16,834 nt of DNA, taken from positions 1 through 16,834 of the forward strand of contig DRKG01000319.1 of NCBI GenBank assembly GCA_011051855.1, read 5' to 3'. The stretch is from a bacterium. Its GTDB lineage: Bacteria > Planctomycetota > UBA1135 > UBA2386. Positions 7,048 through 16,200 of this stretch are shown piece by piece. A program made the position numbers and the translations under genes. How positions within the stretch are numbered: position 1 is the stretch's first letter; every line of letters starts with the position of its first letter. The notes under the pieces were generated by a model. It had not been told where the DNA came from and ran no database searches. It saw only the letters and a list, made by a program, of their open reading frames with translations.

Positions 7048-8139
7048 ATGGACACATCCGCCAAACAGGAAGAATGGCTGGCCGCGATCGCGGCGGCCCC
7101 CGATGCCCAGGCGCTCGCCGCGCTCGATGCCAGGCTGTTCGGGCCCAAGGGCGAAGTGCTCGCGCTGTTGCGCTCGGTGACCTCGCTGCCGAAGGAGGAG
7201 CGCCCCGCCTTCGGCAAGGCGGCCAACGCGGTCAAGCAGGCGGTCGAGCGGGCGCTCGGCGACAAGAAGGCCGCGTTCGCCCGGCAGGAACTCGAGCGCG
7301 AGCTGCAGGCGACCGACTTCGATCCGACCGAGCCCGGGCCGCGGCTTTCGCGCGGTGCGATGCACCCGATCACGATCGTGCAGAACGAACTCGTCGACCT
7401 GTTCACGTCGATGGGCTTCCGCTGGGAGGACGGCCCCGAGGTCGAATCCGAGTACTACAACTTCGACGCGCTCAACATCCCCGGCGACCACCCGGCGCGC
7501 GAGAGCCAGGACACGTTCTGGCTCGACGACGGCAACCTGCTGCGCACCCACACGTCGCCGGTGCAGGTGCGCACGCTGCAGCGGTTGACCCGGAGCGGTG
7601 GCTTCGAACCGCCGCTGAAGGTGATCGTGCCCGGCCGCTGCTTCCGCAGCGAGACCGTCGACAAGACCCACGAACACACCTTCTACCAGATGGAGGGGTT
7701 GGTCGTGGACCGCGTGCGCCGAGGGCCCGATGGCTCGACGGGCGTCAGCACCGCCAACCTGATCCACACGATGAAGACCTGCCTCCGGGTGATCCTCGAA
7801 CGCGACGTCGAGGTGCGGCTGCGGCCGGGCTTCTTCCCGTTCGTCGAACCGGGCTTCGAGCTCGACGTGAATTGCCCGTTCTGCTGCGGTGCCGGGGTGG
7901 TCCAGGGCAAGGGCTGCTCGGTGTGCAAGCAGAGCGGTTGGATCGAGATCCTGCCGTGCGGCATGGTGCATCCGAACGTGTTGCGCGAGGGTGGGCTCGA
8001 CCCCGAGGATTACACCGGGTTCGCGTTCGGCATGGGCCTGCAGCGGGTGGTGATGCTGCGCTACGGCATCGACGACATCCGCCACTTCATGGGCGGGGAT
8101 CTGCGCTTCCTGGCGCAGTTCCCGGAGGTCGCCCGATGA
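7048..8139 (+). CDS. pheS: Phenylalanine--tRNA ligase alpha subunit
   Basis: 363 residues from the ATG at 7048; an in-frame ATG at 7009 would add 13 residues and fall in the stem-loop. The N-terminal helical coiled-coil arm (1-85) contains LFGPKGEVLALLRS and LPKEERPAFGKAAN, typical of PheS. The class II catalytic core follows: motif 1 near HPITIVQNELVDLFTSMGF (106-124), motif 2 GRCFRSETVDKTHEHTFYQ (196-214), the ligand region around DVNCPFC to GCSVCK and GMVHPNVL (305-312), and motif 3 FAFGMGLQRVVMLRYGI (325-341). With PheT it forms an (alpha-beta)2 enzyme that charges tRNA-Phe. Cys276, 279, 280, 290, 293 and 304 form a CxxC...CxxC pattern with a slightly long loop (VVQGK), which may bind zinc as in other cysteine-rich PheS. 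pheT follows after 13 nt. Confidence 0.97.
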   Translation: MDTSAKQEEWLAAIAAAPDAQALAALDARLFGPKGEVLALLRSVTSLPKEERPAFGKAANAVKQAVERALGDKKAAFARQELERELQATDFDPTEPGPRLSRGAMHPITIVQNELVDLFTSMGFRWEDGPEVESEYYNFDALNIPGDHPARESQDTFWLDDGNLLRTHTSPVQVRTLQRLTRSGGFEPPLKVIVPGRCFRSETVDKTHEHTFYQMEGLVVDRVRRGPDGSTGVSTANLIHTMKTCLRVILERDVEVRLRPGFFPFVEPGFELDVNCPFCCGAGVVQGKGCSVCKQSGWIEILPCGMVHPNVLREGGLDPEDYTGFAFGMGLQRVVMLRYGIDDIRHFMGGDLRFLAQFPEVAR

Positions 8140-8140
8140 C

Positions 8141-8145
8141 GGAGG
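8141..8145 (+). promoter_or_regulatory. Ribosome binding site of pheT
   Basis: GGAGG, 7 nt before the GTG at 8153. It decides the choice of a GTG start that gives the canonical N-terminus MKISLRWLNRHVD. Confidence 0.8.
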
Positions 8146-8152
8146 AACGACC

Positions 8153-10564
8153 GTGAAGATCTCGTTGCGCTGGCTGAACCGTCACGTCGACCTGTCGGGC
8201 ATCGAGCCCCGGCAGATCCTCGCCGACCTGACCATGTCGACGGCCGAGATCGAGGGCCTGATCCGCTTCGGCGACGGCCTCGAGCCGTTGGTGGTGGGGC
8301 ACGTGCGCAAGCGGGAGCGCCACCCCGACGCCGACAAGCTGTCGGTGTGCGAGGTCGATCTCGGGGCCGAGCACGGCGGCGTGACCCAGATCGTCTGCGG
8401 GGCTCCCAACGTCGCCGCCGGCCAGCGCGTGGTGGTGATCCGACCCGGCGAGACGTTGCCGGCGGCCGGGGGCAAGGGGCCACTGAAGATCAAGCCGGCG
8501 AAGATCCGCGGCGTCGAGTCGCGCGGCATGATCTGCTCGGAGTCGGAGCTCGGCCTCAGCGAAGAGGCCGACGGCATCCTGGTGTTGCCGAAGGACACGC
8601 CGATCGGGGCGCGCTTCGTCGACGTCTGCCAGGTGCAGGACTGGGTGTTCGAGATCGACAACAAGTCGATCAACCACCGGCCGGATCTGTGGGGGCACTA
8701 CGGCTTCGCGCGCGAGCTGGCGGCGATCTACGGCCGCGAGCTGCGCCCGATCGCGACGGCGCCCGAGCTGCCGGGCGACGGGCGCACGGTCGACGTGGTC
8801 ATCGAGGACCAGGAGGCATGTCCGCGCTACTGCGGGCTGCTGGTCGACGGCGTCGAGGTCGAGCCGTCGCCCGACGAGCTGCGTTGGTTGCTTTGGGCCG
8901 TGGATCAGCGCGCGATCAACCTGCCCGTCGATCTGACCAACTTCGTCATGCTCGACCTGGGGCAGCCGATGCACGCGTTCGACGCCCGCCACGTCGGCGA
9001 CGGCCCGGTGGTGGTGCGGCGCGCCCGCGCCGGGGAACGCATCACCACGCTCGACGGCCAGCAGCGGGAACTCGCGGCCGACGACCTGTTGGTCTGCGTC
9101 GGCGACAAGCCCGAAGCGCTCGCCGGCGTCATGGGCGGTGAGGGCACGATGGTCGCGGTCGGCACCGAGAGCCTCTTCCTCGAGTCGGCGAACTTCCACG
9201 CGACCACGATCCGGCGCACGTCGATGCGGCTCGGCCTGCGCACCGACGCCAGCACGCGCTTCGAGAAGGCGCAGGATCCGGCCAACGCCGAGACCGCCGT
9301 CTACCACTTCCTGCAGTTGCTGCAGCAGCACTGTCCGAGTGCCCGCGCGGCCGGACCGCTGGTCGATCCGGCGGGTTTCGCCTACGAACCCGAGCCGTTG
9401 CGGCTGCGCCGCGATCGTCTGCAGCTCAAGCTCGGTGTGCGGCTGGACGACGAGCAGGTGGCGGCGATCCTGCGCTCGCTGTCGTTCGGCGTCGACGTCG
9501 ACGACGAGGGCTTCGTGTGTCGGGCGCCGAGCTTCCGTGCCACCAAGGACATCGCGATCGAGGACGACCTGATCGAAGAGGTCGGTCGCATGTATCGCTA
9601 CGACAACATTCCCGAGCAGCCGTTGGTCGGTTTGGTCGAGCCACCGGCGCGCAACGAGGAACTGTTCTTGGTGCGTCGCATGATCGAAGTCGCGTGCCTC
9701 GAACTCGCCTGCCACGAGGTCTACAACTACAGCTTCGTGCCCGACGCGGTGCTGTCGGCATGCGGCGCCGACGGGCAGGGTTACGTGCGGGTCACCAACC
9801 CGGTTGCGCCGGAGACCACGCGCATGCGCCGGCACGTGTTGCCGAGCCTGCTGGCGAACCTCGCCGACAACCTGCGGCGGGTACCGGAAGTGCGCCTGTG
9901 CGAGACCGGCAAGGGCGTGCACGCGGAGATGAAGGACGAGCACGGTCTGCCGCACGAGGTGCGCGAATTGGCGTTGGTGTTCGCGCGGCGCGACGGCGAG
10001 CACCCGTTCGGCGAGCTGCGCGAAGGCATCGGCGGGCTGCTGCGCCGACTCGGCTACCCGGTCGAGTTGCAGCGCGCGTGGAGCGGCAGCGACCAGCCCT
10101 GGGTGCACCCGGCGCGCGCGGTCGCGATCGACCGCGACGGCTCGCCGGTCGGATACGTCGCGCACCTGCACCCGGGCGTGGCGCGGGCGTTGTCGCTGCC
10201 GTCGCAGGTCGCGATCGCGTGCGTCGACATCCGTGCGTTGCACGCCAACGGCCGCGCCGCGCCGGGATACCGGCCGCTGCCGATCTACCCGGAACTGCCG
10301 GTCGACGTCGCACTGCTGGTCGACGAGCAGGTGCAGGTTGCCACCGTCGCGGACTTCCTGCGCCAGACCGGCCGCAAGCTGATTCGCGCGGTCGAGCTGT
10401 TCGAGGTCTACCGCAGTGAGCGTCTGCCAGCCGGCAAGAAGAGCCTGAACTTCACCGTCACGCTCGGAGCGGACGACCGCACCCTGACCGACGAAGACGA
10501 GAGCCGCTACCTGTCCAAGGTGCGCGACAACTGCGCCAAGATCGGCGCCGAGCTGCGCGGCTGA
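8153..10564 (+). CDS. pheT: Phenylalanine--tRNA ligase beta subunit
   Basis: 803 residues from a GTG start, the normal size for bacterial PheT. The domains are in the expected order. The N-terminal MKISLRWLNRHVDL is followed by an EMAP/OB-fold tRNA-binding domain (about 44-155) with VVGHVRKRERHPDADKL and CGAPNV. The B3/B4 editing region (about 215-380) ends in the family signature SANFHATTIRRTSMRLGLRT. The B5 domain (about 405-480) includes KDIAIEDDLIEEVGRMYRYD, a catalytic-like core follows, and the C-terminal FDX-ACB anticodon-binding domain (last ~93 residues) begins at YRPLPIYPELPVDVALLV. It completes the synthetase with PheS and would hydrolyse misacylated Tyr-tRNA-Phe. It is the last gene of the rpmI-rplT-pheS-pheT cluster and converges on the Nudix gene with only 10 nt between the stops. 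Confidence 0.97.
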   Translation: MKISLRWLNRHVDLSGIEPRQILADLTMSTAEIEGLIRFGDGLEPLVVGHVRKRERHPDADKLSVCEVDLGAEHGGVTQIVCGAPNVAAGQRVVVIRPGETLPAAGGKGPLKIKPAKIRGVESRGMICSESELGLSEEADGILVLPKDTPIGARFVDVCQVQDWVFEIDNKSINHRPDLWGHYGFARELAAIYGRELRPIATAPELPGDGRTVDVVIEDQEACPRYCGLLVDGVEVEPSPDELRWLLWAVDQRAINLPVDLTNFVMLDLGQPMHAFDARHVGDGPVVVRRARAGERITTLDGQQRELAADDLLVCVGDKPEALAGVMGGEGTMVAVGTESLFLESANFHATTIRRTSMRLGLRTDASTRFEKAQDPANAETAVYHFLQLLQQHCPSARAAGPLVDPAGFAYEPEPLRLRRDRLQLKLGVRLDDEQVAAILRSLSFGVDVDDEGFVCRAPSFRATKDIAIEDDLIEEVGRMYRYDNIPEQPLVGLVEPPARNEELFLVRRMIEVACLELACHEVYNYSFVPDAVLSACGADGQGYVRVTNPVAPETTRMRRHVLPSLLANLADNLRRVPEVRLCETGKGVHAEMKDEHGLPHEVRELALVFARRDGEHPFGELREGIGGLLRRLGYPVELQRAWSGSDQPWVHPARAVAIDRDGSPVGYVAHLHPGVARALSLPSQVAIACVDIRALHANGRAAPGYRPLPIYPELPVDVALLVDEQVQVATVADFLRQTGRKLIRAVELFEVYRSERLPAGKKSLNFTVTLGADDRTLTDEDESRYLSKVRDNCAKIGAELRG

Positions 10565-10574
10565 GTCGGCGCTG

Positions 10575-11132
10575 TCAGGCGCTCGGGTGCAGCCGCACGA
10601 GGTCGAGCACGAAGCGCGCGGTCAGTCCCCACAGCAGCGCGCCGTCGAGCTCGTAGTGCGGGCTCGTCCTTGGCGTGCTGGGCGCGATCGCCGGGCGGCG
10701 TTCGTGCCAGCGGGCGGCATCGGCGAGTTCCGCGAGTGGTGCGTAGAGCACCCGCGCGACCTCGTCCGGCTGCGGCACCGGCTCGAACGGGGCAACGCGC
10801 GCGACCACGCAGTGCACCTGCATGCCGGAGCTGGAGCCGCGCGGGGGAAGCTCGCCGAGTGGCGTGATGTGGCGCTCTTCGGCGCCTACTTCTTCGCGGC
10901 ATTCGCGCAGCGCGGTCTCCAGCGGACTCTCGGCGCCATCGCGTTTGCCGCCGGGGAACGCGACCTGGCCCGCGTGGCTGGTCATCGTCTCCGGCCGCAG
11001 CACGAACAGCAGATGGTCTTCGCCATCGCGCGCCACGATCGGGCACAAGACCGCCGCCTTCTTCAGGCCCGATGGCTGCCAGTCGCCGGTCGGCCGCAGC
11101 GCCCGCAGCAGGTGTCCGTCGAGGTCGCGCAC
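10575..11132 (-). CDS. Nudix hydrolase, coenzyme A diphosphatase (NudL-like)
   Basis: The GTG at 11132 gives 185 residues, close to the roughly 190 of E. coli NudL. The Nudix box is complete at 62-84: G62, E68, R76-E77, E80-E81 and G83 in GX5EX7REUXEEXGU. Just upstream, LLFVLRPETMTSHAGQVAFP followed by GG (41-62) fits the UPF0035-type motif that marks CoA pyrophosphatases, and WGLTARFV near the C-terminus also fits. Such enzymes cut CoA and its derivatives to 3',5'-ADP and 4'-phosphopantetheine, controlling or cleaning the CoA pool. A longer frame from the ATG at 11210 would add 26 residues and overlap the first 24 nt of the divergent exonuclease gene. I prefer the shorter start because it matches NudL length and avoids that overlap, but neither has a Shine-Dalgarno. 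The biochemical assignment rests on motif only. Confidence 0.85.
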   Translation of the reverse strand: MRDLDGHLLRALRPTGDWQPSGLKKAAVLCPIVARDGEDHLLFVLRPETMTSHAGQVAFPGGKRDGAESPLETALRECREEVGAEERHITPLGELPPRGSSSGMQVHCVVARVAPFEPVPQPDEVARVLYAPLAELADAARWHERRPAIAPSTPRTSPHYELDGALLWGLTARFVLDLVRLHPSA

Positions 11133-11186
11133 GCGGGCAGGTGATACCCGCTTCGGTCGGCCGGCACCATCGGGCAAGATGCGGGC

Positions 11187-12053
11187 ATGGCGGAGCGCGT
11201 GCACGTGCATCTGGTCGACGGCACCTACGAGCTGTTTCGGAGCTACTTCGGGGCGCCGTCGGCGAAGGCACCCGACGGCCGCGAAGTCGGCGCCGTGCGC
11301 GGGCTGCTGGCGAGCCTCGGCGGGCTGTTACGCGACGAGTTCACCACGCATGTGGCGGTCGCGTTCGACACCGTGATCGAATCGTTCCGCAACGACCTGT
11401 TCGGCGGCTACAAGACCGGCGAAGGCATGCCCGCGGACCTGTGGGCGCAGTTCCCGCTGGCCGAACGTGCGGTCGCCGCCCTCGGTTGCGTGGTGTGGCC
11501 GATGGTCGAGTTCGAGGCGGATGACGGGCTGGCCGCCGGCGCCGCCCGGTTCGCGCCCGATCCGCGGGTCGAACGGGTCTTGCTGTGCACGCCCGACAAG
11601 GATCTCGCGCAGATGGTCGGCGGCAACGTCGTGCAGTTCGATCGGCGCCGCCGGCAGGTCTACGACGAGGACGGCGTCTACGAGAAGTTCGGGGTCGCGC
11701 CGGGATCGATCCCGGACTGGCTGGCGCTGGTCGGCGACGCCCAGGACGGCATCCCGGGGGTGCCGCGCTGGGGGGCGAAATCGTCGGCGACGATGCTGCT
11801 GCACTACGGCGAGATCGAGGCGATCCCGGACGACGCCGAGCAGTGGCGCGTCAAGGTGCGCGGTGCTGCGGCGCTCGCCAAGAGCCTCGCCGAACACCGC
11901 GCCGAAGCGGATCTCTACAAACGGTTGGCGACGCTGCGCACCGACGTGCCGATCGCGGAGTCGCTCGACGACCTGCGCTGGCTCGGGCCGACCGACGAAC
12001 TCGAGCCGTTGTGTCGCGAGATCGGGTTCGAACGCTTCCTCGAGAGCCGCTGA
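11187..12053 (+). CDS. 5'-3' exonuclease, FEN/PolA N-terminal-domain type
   Basis: 288 residues from the ATG at 11187. It resembles the stand-alone 5'-nuclease proteins related to the N-terminal domain of DNA polymerase I. Acidic metal-site residues appear in order: D11 in HLVDGTYELF, D61 in VAFDT, FEADD (109-113), TPDKDL (135-140) and GDAQDGIPGVPRWGAKS (183-199). This last stretch is the H3TH DNA-binding loop, normally GD-x-x-DNIPGVPGIG. YKTGEGMP (75-82) replaces the usual R-x-x-YK-x-x-R segment. It would degrade flaps, RNA primers or 5' ends during replication or repair. No polymerase domain follows, so this is not polA. There is no Shine-Dalgarno; a GTG at 11199 is an alternative start. 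It is divergent from the Nudix gene and converges on the rRNA methyltransferase gene. Confidence 0.9.
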   Translation: MAERVHVHLVDGTYELFRSYFGAPSAKAPDGREVGAVRGLLASLGGLLRDEFTTHVAVAFDTVIESFRNDLFGGYKTGEGMPADLWAQFPLAERAVAALGCVVWPMVEFEADDGLAAGAARFAPDPRVERVLLCTPDKDLAQMVGGNVVQFDRRRRQVYDEDGVYEKFGVAPGSIPDWLALVGDAQDGIPGVPRWGAKSSATMLLHYGEIEAIPDDAEQWRVKVRGAAALAKSLAEHRAEADLYKRLATLRTDVPIAESLDDLRWLGPTDELEPLCREIGFERFLESR

Positions 12054-12074
12054 GGAACGGCGCGGTCTGGCGCG

Positions 12075-13238
12075 TCAGCGCACATGCAGCACCGCGACCT
12101 TCAGGTAGCGGGTTTCGGGGCACTCGAGGGCGAACGGGTGGTCGGGGCCGGCCGAGCGCAGGTGCAAGACGCGCGCGTCGCGGCGAGCCGCGGCCGCGGC
12201 CTCGCGGAGCATGCGCACGAAGCGCTCTTCGCCGAGGCTGCCGGAGCACGAGCAGGTCACGAGCAGGCCCGCACGCGCAAGCTTCTCGAAGCCGAGGCGG
12301 TTGAGGTCGGCGTAGCGCGCGAGGCCCTGGTCGAGTTCGTGCTTGTTGGCGATCCACTTGGGCGGATCGAGCACGATCAGGTCGTGGCGGCCGGGCTTGG
12401 CCGCGCGCAACAGGTCGAAGGCGTCGCCGTGCTCGCAGGTGAGCGCGAGGTCGTTGTCGCGGGCGTTCTGCCGGGTCTGTGCGACCATCGCCTCGTCGAG
12501 GTCGGCGGCGAGCACGCTCCGGGCGCCGCCCTTGGCCGCGTTCAACGCAAAGCCGCCGCTGTTGCAGCACAGGTCGAGCACGTCGCGGCCGCTGGCGAGC
12601 GTGCGCACCAGCAAGCGGTTGTCGCGCTGGTCGGCGAAGAAGCCGGTCTTGTGGCCGGCACCGGCCTCGACCGCGTAGCGCAGGCCGTGTTCGCGCACGC
12701 TGGTCGCCACCGGGCGGGGACGGGGCAGCTTGTCCATGCCCTCGCGTTCGGCCCATTCGCGGTCCTGTTGCAGCAAGAGGCGGGCGCGTGGAAAGCGCGC
12801 CAGCAGTTGCTCGCCGAGGGGTTCGAGCCGCTGCCGCATGCCGAGCGATGCGACCTGGGCGACGATCGCTTCGCCCAGACGGTCGACGATCAGCCCGGGA
12901 AAGCCGTCGCCCTCGGCGTGCACCAGGCGGTAGGCGTCGGTGACCTCGGGCAGCCGCAGCACGTCGCGGCGCAGCGCGATCGCCTGGTCGAGGGCCGCGG
13001 CGAAGTGCGCGTCGACGTCGTCGATCGCGCGGTCGGCGAACATGCGCAGCGCCAGTTCGGCGCGCGCGTTGTAGAAGCCGACGCCGACCAGGCGGCCTTC
13101 GCGGTCGCGCACCTTGCAGGCCGAGCCAGCCGCGATCGGGTGCTGCGGCTTCTGCACCATCTTGCGGTAGAACCACGGATGCCGGCCGGTGGCACGCACC
13201 TTCAGTCGCAGCTCCGGCAGCTTGGTGCGAGCGCTCAT
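12075..13238 (-). CDS. rlmI: Class I rRNA large-subunit cytosine-C5 methyltransferase, RlmI family
   Basis: 387 residues from the ATG at 13238, near the 396 of E. coli RlmI. An N-terminal PUA domain (about 5-80) begins LPELRLKVRATGRHPWFYRK. A linker domain follows with LVHAEGDGFPGLIVDRLG (105-122), then GAGHKTGFFADQRDNR (193-208). The SAM-binding motif I is VLDLCCNSGGFALNAA (220-235), the acidic motif is ADLDEA, the catalytic motif IV is LIVLDPPKW (287-295), and TCSCSG (328-333) holds candidate active cysteines. Family members methylate 23S rRNA at C1962 (E. coli numbering) with SAM. The start codon overlaps the stop of the upstream tricorn-like protease gene (ATGA at 13235-13238), so translation is probably coupled, although no functional link is known. 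Exact target-base identity is inferred from the family. Confidence 0.9.
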   Translation of the reverse strand: MSARTKLPELRLKVRATGRHPWFYRKMVQKPQHPIAAGSACKVRDREGRLVGVGFYNARAELALRMFADRAIDDVDAHFAAALDQAIALRRDVLRLPEVTDAYRLVHAEGDGFPGLIVDRLGEAIVAQVASLGMRQRLEPLGEQLLARFPRARLLLQQDREWAEREGMDKLPRPRPVATSVREHGLRYAVEAGAGHKTGFFADQRDNRLLVRTLASGRDVLDLCCNSGGFALNAAKGGARSVLAADLDEAMVAQTRQNARDNDLALTCEHGDAFDLLRAAKPGRHDLIVLDPPKWIANKHELDQGLARYADLNRLGFEKLARAGLLVTCSCSGSLGEERFVRMLREAAAAARRDARVLHLRSAGPDHPFALECPETRYLKVAVLHVR

Positions 13239-16200
13239 CGCCCGGTCTTGACCGGCGCCGGCGGGGGCGTCGGCTCGGGACGCGGGTCGGCGGCAATCTT
13301 GTCGAGCAGCACCTGCACGGCTTTCTCGAGCTGCGGGTCCCTGCCGTCGAGCAGCGCTCGCACGTCGTTGTCGACTTCGATGTCGGGGTCGACGCCGTGG
13401 CCCTCGATGGTCCACTCCGGGCCCGGTTCGGTGTTGCCGAACTCGGGCACGTTGACGCTGCCGCCGTCCATCAGCATGCCGCGGTTGGTGATGCCGATGA
13501 TGCCGCCCCAACTGCGCTTGCCGATCAGCGGGCCGAGCCCTTCGCGGCGGAACATCGCCGGGAAGATGTCGCCGTCGCTGGCCGAGGTCTCGTTGAGCAG
13601 GCAGGCGAGATGGCCGCGGAACAGCCCGCTCGGGTAGGGATCGAAGCCGGTGGTGCGGCCGAAGGTGCACAGCAACAGCTTGCGGTTGAGTCGCCGGAGG
13701 ATCATCTCGGAAACGTTGCCGCCGCCGTTGTAGCGGTCGTCGATGATCAGGGCCTGCCGGTCGCGCTGAGGGTAGTACTGGCGCACGAACTCGCGGATGC
13801 CGGCTGCGCCCATGTCGGGCAGGTGCACGTAGCCGACCTTGCCGTCGCTGAGCGCGAGCGCGCGCGCGCGGTTGTGTTCGACCCACGCCAGGTAGTGCAG
13901 GTCGGACTCGTCGCGGATCGGGGTGATGGTGACGCGGCGGGCGCCGTCGGTCGTGGGGCGTCGATTCACCAGCAGCTCGACCGTGCGCTCGCCCTTGTGC
14001 CGCAGCAGCCGGTAAGGATTGACGGAGGGCGCCAGCGGCTCGCCGTCGATCGCGAGCAGGTAGTCGCCGTCCGCGAGCCCGACGCCGACGGCGGTGGCGG
14101 GCGAACGGTAGGTCGGCGAATCGTTCTGCCCGCGCAGCACCCGCTGGATGCGGTAGTGGCCGCTCTGGGCGTCGAACTCGAACACCGCGCCGGGAAGCGC
14201 GACGGATGGCCGTTCGGGTGCGCCGAGGTCGCCGCCGGCGACGTAGGCATGGCCGACGTTCAACTCGGCGATCATCTCGCCGAGCACGAAGTTCAGGTCG
14301 CTGCGGTGGCGCACGTGCGCTACCAGCGGCGCGTACTTGTCGCGCAGCGCCTGCCAGTCGTGGCCGTGCATGTTGTCGACGTAGAAGAAGTCGCGATAGC
14401 GCCGCCAGACCTCGTGGAAGATCTGCCAATACTCGTCGGCGGGCACCTTGTCGGTCGCGAGGTCGGACAGGTCCAAGGTGTGCTGGTCGTCCTTGCCCTT
14501 GATGCCGGCGATGGCCACCTGGAAGGTCGCGCCGGTGCGGATCAACACGTGCTCGCCGTCCGGCGCCAGTGTGTAGCCCGAGACGCCGCTGGCGAGCTGT
14601 TCGAGCTTGCTCTCTGCCAGCGAGAAGGCGTGCAGCGTCGTCGGCCGGTCGCTGCCGCGGCCATAGTACGAGCCGCCCGATCGCGCCAGCAGGAGGGCGC
14701 CGTCGGCGGCGACCAAGCTCGACCAGTTGTCGAGTTCGACCGGCACCGTTTCGACGCGATCGGCGAGCCCTTCGAAGTCGATGTCGATGGGGCCGTCGAA
14801 CTGCGGCTGTCGGTCCTCGGTGGGGGCGGCAGCGGGGGCCACGGCCTCGTCGCTCTTCGGCCCGAACAACGGCGGCAGGTCGGACCGCAGTGCCAGCGCG
14901 TAGATGCCGTGGGCGCGGTCGACCTGGAAGTCCCATTCGTAGGCCCCGGGCAGGCGCGGCTGGAAACCGCGCAGGCCGCGAAAGAACAGCCGTTCGCCGC
15001 GCCGGCCGAAGCTCGGCGCACTGTCGTTGGCGAGCGGCCGCGACACGTCGTGCAACTGCCCGGACGCCAGCGAGTAGACGAACACGTGGCGCACGTCGTG
15101 GCTCACCGTCATCGAGAACGCGAGCCAGCCCGAGCACGGCGACCAGCAGTGGTCGTGGATCTGCCCGCGGGCCTCGTCGGCGACGGTCGTCATCGCGCCG
15201 TTCTCGACCTCGCAAATGCGCAGCACGCCGTCCTTGTCGCCGAACGCGATGCGCTGGCCGTCGGGGGACCAGCGCGGCTGGTGGAGCAAGACCTCGAGCC
15301 CGCTGGTCAACTGGCGTGCGGGTTCGCGCCCGCGATGGTCGACCAGCCAGATCTGCTCTTCGCCACTCTGGTCGCTGACGAACGCGATCGTCGCGCCGTC
15401 GGGCGAGAAGGTCGCGTGCTTGTCGTGGACTCCCGGCGAGCGCGTCAGGTTGCGCACCTCGCCGTGTTCGCGCGGCACCGTCAGCACTTCCCCGCGCGCC
15501 GCGAACACCGCCCGCCGGCCACCCGGACTGAGCGCGTAGCTTTCGATCAGGGCGTTGGCCGGGACGCGTTGCGGGCGGCCGGTGGGCGTTTCGGCCGGCA
15601 CCCGGATGGGAATCGCGGTTTCGACCCGGCTGTCGGTGTCGAGCCAGTACAGCTCGCCACCCTTCTCGTAGACGATGCGGTGGTCGTCGGGCCCGCCGGC
15701 ACTCGGCCAGCGGATGTCCCAGGTGGTGCCGGTGGTCTCCTGATGGATCGCCTTCGATTGCAGGTCGTAGCTCCACAGGTTCAACGTGCCGCTGCGGTCG
15801 CTTGCGAACCAGATACGGTCGCCGATCCACATCGGGTCGCGGTCGGTGCGCGGGTGGGCGGTGACGTTCTCGGCGGACCCGGTCGCCGGGTCGAACACGT
15901 AGAGGTCCTGTGCCCACCCGCCCTGGTAGCGCTTCCAGGTTCGGAAGTCGCGGAAGAGCGGCGAGTAGACGATGCGTTCGCCGTCGGGAGAGAACGCGCC
16001 GGCACCGGCCTGCGGCATCGGCAGCGGCACGGGCAGAGCACCGCGCCGGCGCGCGATCGCCGGCAGCGCGACCGTGTAGAGTCGGCACCCGGTCAGAGTC
16101 CACGCTTCGCGCAGGCTGCGGAACAGCACCGCGGTGCCGTCGGGCGTCCAGCCGTAGACCTGGTTGTCGTAACCCCATCGCGGCGGCAGCGGACCGTCCG

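Noticed and set aside
5395..8085. Reverse frame continuing upstream of egtB to 8085
   Set aside because: It runs out of frame through the membrane-protein gene and antisense to rpmI, rplT and pheS, with no domain. The EgtB N-terminus is complete at 5394.
10545..10572. Inverted repeat GCGCCGA/TCGGCGC at the pheT-Nudix convergent ends as a terminator
   Set aside because: A 7-bp stem with a 14-nt loop and no U-tract on either strand; such matches are common at this base composition.
12084..13637. Long + strand frame opposite rlmI and the protease C-terminus
   Set aside because: Antisense to two well-supported genes, no recognisable domain, shadow-type composition.
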